DNA of 32,182 nt from NCBI GenBank assembly GCA_024405235.1, contig JAKSPA010000001.1, positions 1-32,182 of the forward strand, written 5' to 3'. Below the pieces are notes generated by a model. The model made no database searches. It was not told the DNA's origin and saw nothing but the letters and a program-made list of their open reading frames with translations. Numbering within the stretch: position 1 is the stretch's first letter; each line of letters starts with the position of its first letter. This document shows, piece by piece, positions 26,003 to 32,182 of the stretch. A program made the translations under genes and the position numbers. This stretch comes from Lentisphaeria bacterium. GTDB lineage: Bacteria > Verrucomicrobiota > Lentisphaeria > Oligosphaerales > Oligosphaeraceae.

Positions 26003-27088
26003 TTAGTTTGCTGCCTTGACTGGAACTTCCTCCAGTAAATCTTCCGGTTCGTCTTCGCTGACAGCGCCTTCCGCCTGCGGGCGCTTGGCCATGATGGCGT
26101 CCGTGAGCTTCTGTGCAAGCTGCGTGTCATTTGCGATGGCGGCCTTCGTCTGCTCGCGTCCCTGTCCTACTTGAATGTCTCCCATGGAGAACCATGAGCC
26201 GCGCTTTTCGAGAATGCCCATTTCCACGGCCATATCCAAAATCGAGCCGGCCCGTGAAATGCCTTCGTTGTACATGATGTCGAACTCGCATTCCTGAAAC
26301 GGCGCGGCCAGCTTGTTCTTCGCCACCTTGACTTTCGTGCGATTTCCGAGAACGGAGCCGTCAGGCGCCTTGATGGCTGCAGTGCGGCGGATGTCAAGTC
26401 GCAGAGATGCATAGAACTTTAGGGCACGGCCACCGGTGGTGGTCTCTGGATTTCCAAACATGACGCCGATCTTCTCGCGAATCTGGTTGGTGAAGATGAC
26501 GCATGTGTTCGTTCTGGCAACCACGGAAGTCAGTTTGCGAAGCGCCTGAGACATGAGACGCGCCTGCAGGCCCACATGGTTGTCGCCCATCTCGCCCTCG
26601 ATTTCAGCACGTGGAACCAATGCAGCGACGGAATCAATGATCACGACGTCAATCGCGCCAGTCTTCACCAGAGTCTCCGCAATGTTCAGTGCGTCTTCGC
26701 CGCAATCCGGCTGGGAGACAAGAAGATTGTCTGTATCAACGCCGATTATCTTGGCGTAGCGCGGATCCAATGCGTGTTCCGTGTCGATGAAGGCACAGGT
26801 CCCGCCGGCCTTCTGCGCGTTTGCGACGACATGCAGACAGACCGTCGTCTTACCAGAGGATTCGGGGCCGTAGATTTCCACGATGCGTCCTTTCGGAAAA
26901 CCGCCGCAACCAATGGCAATGTCCAAAGAGAGCGCTCCGGTGCTGATGGCATCCACCGTCTGTTTCGGACTGTCGCCCAATCGCATGATGGCCCCCTTGC
27001 CGAAGGACTTCTCGATCTGGGACATCGCCAGCTGTATATTTCTGTCGCGGAAGTCTGTATTCATTGCATTGATGCTGTCTTTTGTCAT
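26003..27088 (-). CDS. recA: Recombinase A
   Basis: A 361-residue RecA that drives homologous strand exchange and induces LexA self-cleavage where LexA exists. Walker A is GPESSGKTT (74-82), Walker B VIIDSVAAL, and DNA-binding loop 2 region MFGNPETTTGGRALKF is intact. An acidic tail (SEDEPEDLLEEVP) ends the protein as usual. AGGAGA lies at normal spacing before the ATG. On the minus strand TTGACA (27140-27135) could be a -35 box, but no good -10 follows; AAAAAGTTCTTTTT (27119-27132) is palindromic there. I see no LexA-box-like site. A VWA gene follows 19 bases downstream, an unusual recA partner, and a WYL regulator is divergent. Confidence 0.98.
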   Translation of the reverse strand: MTKDSINAMNTDFRDRNIQLAMSQIEKSFGKGAIMRLGDSPKQTVDAISTGALSLDIAIGCGGFPKGRIVEIYGPESSGKTTVCLHVVANAQKAGGTCAFIDTEHALDPRYAKIIGVDTDNLLVSQPDCGEDALNIAETLVKTGAIDVVIIDSVAALVPRAEIEGEMGDNHVGLQARLMSQALRKLTSVVARTNTCVIFTNQIREKIGVMFGNPETTTGGRALKFYASLRLDIRRTAAIKAPDGSVLGNRTKVKVAKNKLAAPFQECEFDIMYNEGISRAGSILDMAVEMGILEKRGSWFSMGDIQVGQGREQTKAAIANDTQLAQKLTDAIMAKRPQAEGAVSEDEPEDLLEEVPVKAAN

Positions 27089-27252
27089 GGTCCGTTCTCC
27101 TGTGTCTTGCGTGAATTGAAAAAGTTCTTTTTTTTGTCAAGTCACTTACTTTAATGGCAGGCATAGGACAAAATTAGGCCGTATCAAATTAATTTCAGAA
27201 AAAAAGCAATTTTTATGTGTATATGCATAATTTTAGCATTATCTTACAGATA

Positions 27253-27282
27253 TTGACACACTTTCTTGGATTTTTTCATAAT
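27253..27282 (+). promoter_or_regulatory. Sigma-70-type promoter of the WYL regulator gene
   Basis: TTGACA (27253-27258) and CATAAT (27277-27282) are separated by 18 bases, close to consensus. The transcript should start near 27289. Confidence 0.75.
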
Positions 27283-27287
27283 AGCAA

Positions 27288-27304
27288 CGTCCATAATGTG
27301 GACG
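27288..27304. promoter_or_regulatory. Inverted repeat at the predicted transcript start, candidate operator
   Basis: CGTCCA (27288-27293) and TGGACG (27299-27304) are perfect arms around TAATG. The site sits at the predicted +1 of the WYL gene and covers an in-frame ATG at 27296. It suits autoregulation by the WYL protein, or a 5' mRNA hairpin. Confidence 0.4.
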
Positions 27305-27322
27305 CATCAACGGGCCATTTCC

Positions 27323-28363
27323 ATGACAGGGCAGGAAAAAACAGCATCGAAATCAGATTTTGTCGCATCGCGGAAACAGATCAAGCGCATGGCTCGAATA
27401 GTCGCGCTGCTGAAACAGGGCGATCTGACGATGAAGGACATTCTTGAGGATCTGGAGGATTCCACCATGCGTGGGACGACGGATATCAGCTGTGCCTCCA
27501 GAACGGTGCGGCGGGACATCGAGATACTGAAGCGCGAATACCACTGTCCGCTGGAATATGCCCGGTCCGGTCACTGCTATACTCTCCACACCAAGAACTC
27601 GGCCCGCACGATGCCTGCCGTTCTGAACAACAGTGAACTGCTGGCCATCGTCATAGGCGGCAAGTTTTCGAAGGACATCCTTCCACCTTCCACAAGCAGG
27701 AGTGTTGAAGACGCCGTCGACGAGATCATCAGAAGCAACAGCACCACCGAATTTCTCTCAAGCGGACGTCTGAAGGCCCTGAAGATTCTGTCGAATACAG
27801 GCGAAACCATCTCCGATGATGTGTTCAATGTGATATTCGAAGCCTGGCGCACATGCCATCGCCTGCTTATAGACTATCGAAACAGCAAGGACGAGCGTTC
27901 GCAGCATGTCATTGAACCGCATGCACTTGTCTTCTACGACATGCAGTGGAGCATTCGCGCCTTCTGTCCCGACAAACGGAAATGGCTGACATTCCTTGCA
28001 AGCCGCATTGACCGCGCCTACAGTCAAGAGGAGAGATTCACGCCGTCGCAGAAGGAAATCGATTCGATTTCTCCAGACAACTACTATAATTTTCCATCGG
28101 CTGGAAACGTCAGAATCAGGCTGACACGAAGCGGTCTTCAGTTTGCCAAAGCGCATCCCCTGCGCTCGAATCAGACCATCACGGCCAGAGACATGGATAC
28201 CTATATTCTGACCGCCACCGACATTTCAACGGAGGAAATGCTCCGCTGGACGCTGTCGCAGGTTCCTGGCGACGCCATTCCTATCGCCCCGCAGAGAATG
28301 GTGGACACCATAAAAGAAGCGCTAGACAAAATGAAAACACTCTGCGAGAACTTCCAGGAATGA
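27323..28363 (+). CDS. WYL domain transcriptional regulator
   Basis: A regulator of about 346 residues. Residues 20-90 form a winged helix-turn-helix (KDILEDLED, SRTVRRDIEILKREY), and residues 180-230 are a WYL domain with LLIDYRN, EPHALVFYDMQWSIRAFC and RKWLTFLASRI. A WCX-type C-terminal extension follows. WYL proteins sense nucleic acid or nucleotide ligands and often control DNA damage or phage-defence genes. It is divergent from recA-vwa, so control of that operon is plausible but unproven. The start is uncertain: ATG at 27296 would leave a 7-base leader, ATG at 27323 a 34-base leader; neither has a Shine-Dalgarno. Confidence 0.88.
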   Translation: MTGQEKTASKSDFVASRKQIKRMARIVALLKQGDLTMKDILEDLEDSTMRGTTDISCASRTVRRDIEILKREYHCPLEYARSGHCYTLHTKNSARTMPAVLNNSELLAIVIGGKFSKDILPPSTSRSVEDAVDEIIRSNSTTEFLSSGRLKALKILSNTGETISDDVFNVIFEAWRTCHRLLIDYRNSKDERSQHVIEPHALVFYDMQWSIRAFCPDKRKWLTFLASRIDRAYSQEERFTPSQKEIDSISPDNYYNFPSAGNVRIRLTRSGLQFAKAHPLRSNQTITARDMDTYILTATDISTEEMLRWTLSQVPGDAIPIAPQRMVDTIKEALDKMKTLCENFQE

Positions 28364-28640
28364 AGGACACCGCATCATATCCTGCCCCACACGAGATATG
28401 ATGAACGGACTGCGGCAATGCAGAAATATGAAGGAGAATCTCCTTTGACATTTCAACCGCACACGAAAATGACACAATGACGTATGTCACAAGGTGTGTT
28501 CTTTGCAAGCATTTCTTCTCCAGCGAGTTAACAAAGAGATACGTTTATTGTTTCCCAAAGGCGCAGATAAATAACGTTGGTGTGTCTATTTTGAAATTTC
28601 CTACGTAAATTGGGGTGTGTCTATTTTTAAAAATGACACA
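28364..28640. repeat. Non-coding region with GGTGTGTCTATTTT direct repeats and GACACA palindromes
   Basis: GGTGTGTCTATTTT occurs twice (28579-28592, 28614-28627), 35 bases apart. The second copy is part of a near-perfect palindrome TGTGTC-T-ATTTTT/AAAAAT-GACACA (28616-28640). AAAATGACACA occurs at 28466-28476 and 28630-28640. AAGGAGA-A-TCTCCTT (28431-28445) is another palindrome. No gene is seen. The pattern could be remains of insertion sequence ends or an operator array. Confidence 0.5.
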
Positions 28641-28747
28641 GCAGGAAAATGAAAAATCAGAGACAAAGAGATGTTTTGGCGGGAGAAGCCGGAGATGAGA
28701 CGCCGGAGAAGTCCTCCCGAGAGACGATTTGAGGGTGATTTTCCTGC
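28641..28747. other. Region able to fold into nested hairpins
   Basis: GCAGGAAAAT (28641-28650) and ATTTTCCTGC (28738-28747) are perfect 10-bp arms. Inside them CGGGAG (28680-28685) pairs with CTCCCG (28714-28719), and CCGG (28689-28692) with CCGG (28703-28706). GCCGGAGA is repeated at 14-base spacing. The nesting suggests a structured RNA or a small non-autonomous element; no known family is recognised. Confidence 0.4.
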
Positions 28748-28756
28748 GTAGAAACG

Positions 28757-28787
28757 AAAAAAGCCGTGAGGGAAAACCTCACGGCTT
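28757..28787 (-). terminator. Rho-independent terminator facing leftward
   Basis: A perfect 11-bp stem (28787-28777 with 28771-28761) and a 5-base loop; on the minus strand the run of T (28762-28757) overlaps the foot of the stem. The only minus-strand sequence it could end is the gene remnant stopping at 28864. Confidence 0.85.
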
Positions 28788-28863
28788 GAAAAATGGTGGA
28801 GCAGTCCCGACGAAACTCAAACCGGGTCTATCACGCAGAAACGAAAGGTGTGGCTGGAAGGAA

Positions 28864-29079
28864 TCAGCAGGCAACGCTGTTTTTCTGCACCTCAAAGGGG
28901 CGCTCATTGAACTCACAATTTCTCAGCGTGGCATTCACAGGAATATCCGCTGGAAACTAGTTCCAGAAGAATGCTTTCAGGCTGACCACATAAGGCGTCG
29001 ACACCGTATTCATCGTCTGCAAAATCACATCGGACATGATTCCTTTCATCACATTACGTATACACTGCAAGAACAGCAT
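28864..29079 (-). pseudogene. Gene remnant with an in-frame stop, possibly the 3' end of a GH28-like gene
   Basis: From ATG 29079 the minus strand reads about 40 residues, meets TAG at 28959-28957, and continues in the same frame for 30 more residues to TGA at 28864. Segments such as SDVILQTMNTVSTPYVV and ATLRNCEFNERPFEV have the spacing of parallel beta-helix turns in GH28 polygalacturonase-type proteins. A stop codon lies just upstream of 29079, so the 5' part is gone. The terminator at 28757-28787 sits where it should for this gene. The assignment is tentative. The interval 29080-29219 shows nothing further. Confidence 0.3.
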
Positions 29080-29219
29080 AAGTAAAATCACCTGTTTCGG
29101 ACGAAAACCGTGTATTCAATTCATTTTCTCTGATCACTAAATCTCAAGCGTTTAACTCACGACTTATATTTGTGCCAGACTTCCCCAAAAGTTCACAGCA
29201 AAATCGCGGTAACTGCGAT

Positions 29220-30410
29220 TCATTCAAACTGTTCTTTCACGTGCCCAAGGCAGTCAGCATACAATGTGAAATTTTGTTTTTCCCAATGGATACGTCCAGC
29301 GACTACTGCGGGGGCGACTTGATGGTTGCGGGCGAATTGAAGCACTTTATCTATGTTCCGACCGCACAACAATCCTTTCTTTTCCTCTTGCCAGACTTTA
29401 TCCTCAATTAGCGTTTCTTCTGCCAAGTGATTCGCCTGTTGCTCTTTTTCATTTGTCGATTGCCTAGTTTGCCCATCTATATCATCAAAATAACCGACAG
29501 ATGCATCAACTATATGATATTTCAGATGCGCAAGTTCGTGCAGCAAAGTAAACCAGAAGTTGTCGATACGATCGTAGCGCAAGGTCAAGGCTACGACAGG
29601 CGAACCATTTGAAAGCATGAACGCAGCCCCGTCTAAATAGGTTTTAGGCAGATGCTTCTGAATGATAAAATGAATCCCATAAGTATTTAACAGTTCTTTC
29701 ACCAATTTAGGCCCCTCTCGGTAAAAGCTAAGCCGCGCCACCGCGTTAAAGAACTTATCGTCCAAGGCATCACGATTGAATTTTGGTATTTCATTGTTTG
29801 CCAATATATTGCAAATATGGCATTGCCAAGCCGCAAGAGCGTTCGAAGAGAAATCAACATGTTCGGTCTTTTTGCAGAAAATTTGCTCGCCCAAGGTAAA
29901 ATTAGCAAAAAACAACTCCAGAATTTCCTCAGCCTTTGCTTTGGCTTCATTTAAGGTTCCAGTAAAGAACTCTGAAAAATAATCTTGTTTGAACATTTCA
30001 TTGAAAGGATATTTTTTAATGGTATGGACACAAGGCGGAAGTTCATTCCCTGGTTGTTGCAACAATACTTCGGCAGGAATGCCAAGCCCCTCGTGCAAAG
30101 CTCTCATCATTGACAGGCTTAACGGCAGTTTGTGATTGAGCACCTCCGATACTTTGCTTGCGCTACCAATGTATTTGGCAAGGTCTTTGCGTGTCAAACC
30201 TTCCTGCTCCATTCTGAACTTGATGGCTTCAATTGGATCAGGAAGGCCAATTGGATAATGCTTGTCCTCATAATTTTCAACCAGCAAACCAAGCAATTCC
30301 TGTTCATCTTCCTGAGCTTGAGTCGGATTTTTGATCTCCATCAATCTCTCAATCTTAGCAAGTGCCTGTTCGTATTCTTCTTCTGTTTTTATGACTTTTA
30401 TGTTTTTCAT
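29220..30410 (-). CDS. HigA-like antitoxin fused to an ImmA/IrrE-type metallopeptidase domain
   Basis: A 396-residue protein. Residues 55-120 hold a helix-turn-helix of the HigA/XRE type (TRKDLAKYIGSASKVSEVLN). Residues 220-350 are a zinc-metallopeptidase-like ImmA/IrrE domain with HELAH (291-295) and a downstream Glu-rich helix (NEKEQQANHLAEE) that supplies the third ligand. It should bind its operator and neutralise the HigB toxin encoded immediately upstream. The ATG overlaps the higB stop codon by one base (TGATG), so the pair is translationally coupled. The peptidase domain is an extra compared with minimal HigA; in ImmA relatives it cleaves repressors under stress. Low-GC sequence here differs from the neighbours, a sign of acquisition. 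Confidence 0.85.
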   Translation of the reverse strand: MKNIKVIKTEEEYEQALAKIERLMEIKNPTQAQEDEQELLGLLVENYEDKHYPIGLPDPIEAIKFRMEQEGLTRKDLAKYIGSASKVSEVLNHKLPLSLSMMRALHEGLGIPAEVLLQQPGNELPPCVHTIKKYPFNEMFKQDYFSEFFTGTLNEAKAKAEEILELFFANFTLGEQIFCKKTEHVDFSSNALAAWQCHICNILANNEIPKFNRDALDDKFFNAVARLSFYREGPKLVKELLNTYGIHFIIQKHLPKTYLDGAAFMLSNGSPVVALTLRYDRIDNFWFTLLHELAHLKYHIVDASVGYFDDIDGQTRQSTNEKEQQANHLAEETLIEDKVWQEEKKGLLCGRNIDKVLQFARNHQVAPAVVAGRIHWEKQNFTLYADCLGHVKEQFE

Positions 30411-30703
30411 CAGATAGTCCCCGCGTTAATCTTGTCATATTCGCTGTGCGTGCCTACAAAACGAATGTATACTTGTTGTATCTTGTATGCAATTTTGACA
30501 ATCAAGCGGTACTTGTTGCCACCTATGTTAAAAACAATTCTATTGTCTGGCAGTATGTCCGCACTGCCATATTTCTCCTTTATGTCGTTTGGTGTATTCC
30601 ATGTTGAATGTATCGCTTCATTGTACCACGCTGTCAAAGGTTGTTCTGACAATGGGTACTTCTCCCAAAATTCCTGCAATGTTTTCCTTTTTATGACATG
30701 CAT
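30410..30703 (-). CDS. higB: HigB-family mRNA interferase toxin
   Basis: A 97-residue type II toxin of the HigB family (PF09907 type), expected to cut mRNA on the ribosome. It has the family pattern: N-terminal KRKTLQEFWEKYP, central NKYRLIVKIAYKIQQVYIRF, and ending VGTHSEYDKINAGTI. The toxin gene precedes the antitoxin gene, the usual higBA order. AGGA lies about eight bases before the ATG. The start codon is 34 bases after the remnant of an IS200-type transposase, so the promoter must lie within that remnant. Confidence 0.9.
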   Translation of the reverse strand: MHVIKRKTLQEFWEKYPLSEQPLTAWYNEAIHSTWNTPNDIKEKYGSADILPDNRIVFNIGGNKYRLIVKIAYKIQQVYIRFVGTHSEYDKINAGTI

Positions 30704-30737
30704 ATACTATATTCCTGATTCTGGAATTTGCAAATTT

Positions 30738-30908
30738 TTATTTCCTTATTTGGGAAATAACACAATGTCGCTCCGAATTCTTCTTCAAGGCTTTTTCCCC
30801 TTTCGTGAAGCCAACGACCGAACTGACGCTGGACTTCGACGGAATTGAGATTGTCATGTGAATGTGGTTGGGCATCATATGTCCTTCGATGATCACCAGA
30901 CTTGACAT
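30738..30908 (-). pseudogene. IS200/IS605-type transposase TnpA fragment
   Basis: This frame gives IIEGHMMPNHIHMTISIP (residues 6-23), the core of IS200 Y1 transposases with the HUH-type His pair (HIH), followed by the SKSSVSSVVGFTKGEKA segment. The N-terminal third and the C-terminal part with the catalytic Tyr are missing, and the sequence after KGEKA has drifted. A competing frame over the same bases (30691-30912) is not supported. The fragment sits between hsdR and higB and marks past transposition. Confidence 0.75.
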
Positions 30909-31019
30909 ACAAAAAAATCCGCCTCCCTTCGGCCTATTGAACTTATGTGCCGAGGACGACAGAAAATCAATGCACAGTCGCCTGACATTGACTGCGATGT
31001 GTCCTACTGTGTCATCACT

Positions 31020-32182
31020 TTACATTTTTGCGATCTCCTCGCCATTATCCGTCCAGTTCTCACATTGCCGAATGACTGTCTCCAAGGCTTCTTCCTGCCC
31101 TTCTGGCGGATATTTATGTCGTTTCAGAAGGCGTTTGACCAATCGCCGCATGTTGGCACGAGCGGATTCTTTCTTCTGCCAGTCAATGGTCTTGTTACGA
31201 CGCAGCATATCTGTCAGTTCACGGGTCATCTCAACCAGCTCGTCGTTGGTGTAAAAATCCTTTACTGCCTGTGGCTTCGTGATGGCATCATAGAAGGCAA
31301 TCTCTTCCTGGGTAAGTCCAGTCTGCTCTCCGGCTTTCTGGGCAGTCAAGATTTCATTGGCCAACTTCAGCAACTCCTCAATGACCTGTTCGTTGGTCAG
31401 CATTCCATTCAGATAGGCGTGCATGGCCCGCTGCAGCATTTCCGAGAATTTCTCCGATTTCACCACATTGCTGCGTCGATAGATGGAAAGCTGTTCGGAA
31501 AGGAGTTTCTTGAGCAGTTCAATGGCCAGGTTCTTTTCCTTCATTCTGGAAATCTCTTCCAGAAACTTCGGATCAAACAGCGAAAATTCCTTCTTGACAT
31601 CCGCAAAGAGGTTGATGACTCCTTCACTCTTGATGCTTTGCCTGAGCAATTCGTTGATGCGGTCGTTGATTTCCTTGAGGGAGAGTTTCTTTCCGCCCCC
31701 AGCAATCCGTGTAATCATCGTGCGTACGGCCTCGAAGAAGGCCGCCTCCAGACGCTGCTCTTCGGGGACAATGCTTCGGCACAATGACAGTGCCTGACGC
31801 AGCATCATGCTTTCTTTGATGAAATTCTCTTTCCGTTTTTCCTCGCGGACATCGGCAATGAAGTTCACGCCGCCAGTAATAAGGTGCGCTCGTTCCAAGT
31901 CACTGCCTGCAATAAAACGGGAATAATCAAAGCCATGGAAGAGATTCTGGCACACCTCCAGTTTTTCCTGAAATTTCGGATAGGCCCGTGTCCCGATGTC
32001 CATGTCTCCGTAGTTTGCCCTGTCGCGTCCTGTATAATCAAACATGGCTTGCTTCAAAGCCCGCGCGATGCCGACGTAATCCACAATCAGCCCGCCTTCC
32101 TTGTTCTGGAAGACACGGTTCACTCGCGCTACGGCCTGCATCAGGTTGTGCAGCACACCGACCCAGAAGAAGACAAGCGTGC
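31020..32182 (-). CDS. hsdR: Type I restriction enzyme R subunit, C-terminal part (partial)
   Basis: The 3' part of hsdR, the ATP-dependent translocase/nuclease subunit of a type I restriction-modification complex that cuts unmodified foreign DNA. Visible are the helicase motif VI region NLMQAVARVNRVF, the GGLIVDYVGIA segment, and the C-terminal HsdM-contact domain with TNEQVIEELLKLANEI and LTQEEIAFYDAI, as in EcoR124-type proteins. The reading frame is open to the window edge, so the N-terminal nuclease and first helicase parts lie outside. The residues just before HNLMQA (LVFFWVGVL) do not resemble the DKPMxxH segment normally found there, which might mean a frameshift. No hsdM or hsdS is visible. 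Confidence 0.88.
   Translation of the reverse strand, partial: TLVFFWVGVLHNLMQAVARVNRVFQNKEGGLIVDYVGIARALKQAMFDYTGRDRANYGDMDIGTRAYPKFQEKLEVCQNLFHGFDYSRFIAGSDLERAHLITGGVNFIADVREEKRKENFIKESMMLRQALSLCRSIVPEEQRLEAAFFEAVRTMITRIAGGGKKLSLKEINDRINELLRQSIKSEGVINLFADVKKEFSLFDPKFLEEISRMKEKNLAIELLKKLLSEQLSIYRRSNVVKSEKFSEMLQRAMHAYLNGMLTNEQVIEELLKLANEILTAQKAGEQTGLTQEEIAFYDAITKPQAVKDFYTNDELVEMTRELTDMLRRNKTIDWQKKESARANMRRLVKRLLKRHKYPPEGQEEALETVIRQCENWTDNGEEIAKM

Noticed and set aside
25984..26130. Longer 281-residue version of the VWA protein
   Set aside because: The extra 49 residues overlap recA in another frame and look like its shadow, while 25983 has an AAGGAGA site.
27089..27252. LexA/SOS box upstream of recA
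   Set aside because: No CTG-N10-CAG or GAAC-N4-GTTC site; only AT-rich palindromic A/T runs.
28729..29085. 118-residue plus-strand frame
   Set aside because: It crosses a terminator hairpin, lacks a ribosome site and lies opposite the minus-strand remnant.
30132..30848. 238-residue plus-strand frame rich in Phe, Leu and Cys
   Set aside because: It is antisense to higB and the antitoxin, whose motifs are clear; hydrophobic composition is an effect of reading those genes backwards.
30691..30912. 73-residue frame on the minus strand upstream of higB
   Set aside because: It overlaps the frame with the clear IS200 HUH motif and overlaps the higB start; its own residues match no family I recognise.

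Overview
The window reads as chromosome of an anaerobic, carbohydrate-scavenging bacterium. An [FeFe]-hydrogenase operon, a 2-hydroxyacyl-CoA dehydratase-type activase/reductase fusion, a large secreted glycosidase lipoprotein, a GH94 phosphorylase and Gfo/Idh/MocA and sugar-isomerase enzymes suggest a gut-type fermenter. The mix resembles Lentisphaerota/Victivallales or related PVC bacteria, but no rRNA or other marker is present, so this is inference. Only some genes have Shine-Dalgarno sequences (nadE, hydA, the 14166 gene, recA, vwa); several start close behind TATAAT-like boxes without one.

Layout. 1-2.6 kb: tail of a SEC-C (SecA-type) protein, then nadE and folE on the plus strand. 2.8-11.7 kb, minus strand: a glycosidase-like lipoprotein, a two-gene hydrogenase operon (NuoF/GltD-like flavoprotein plus HydA) closed by a strong terminator, then a sugar isomerase-like TIM barrel and a D-2-hydroxyacid dehydrogenase. 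11.9-17.8 kb, plus strand: a fused BcrAD-type ATPase/HgdB-type protein, an unknown 202-residue protein, an O-antigen-ligase-like membrane protein, a 515-base non-coding stretch rich in GGCC, and dsdA. 17.9-23.4 kb: a tyrosine phosphatase-like protein with a large insertion and a Gfo/Idh/MocA oxidoreductase on the minus strand, divergent from a GH94 phosphorylase.

23.6-28.4 kb: a Pif1/RecD-like helicase, a von Willebrand A (VWA) protein and recA on the minus strand, with a divergent WYL regulator. A hairpin plus 9-bp tandem repeat forms the 3' end of the VWA gene. 28.4-29.2 kb is non-coding, with repeats, structured segments, a terminator and a probable gene remnant. 29.2-32.2 kb is accessory: a HigB toxin with an HTH-ImmA/IrrE antitoxin, a broken IS200-type transposase, and the 3' part of a type I restriction hsdR running off the window.

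How it works together (inference): the hydrogenase pair would move electrons between NAD(P)H or ferredoxin and H2; the glycosidase, phosphorylase, oxidoreductase and isomerase would process host or plant glycans; the last 4 kb is a defence/mobile patch. I saw no clearly new defence system. The most unusual items are the split phosphatase that shares a domain with the glycosidase, the repeat element fused to the VWA gene, the recA-vwa operon, and a Cys-rich insert in the fused activase.
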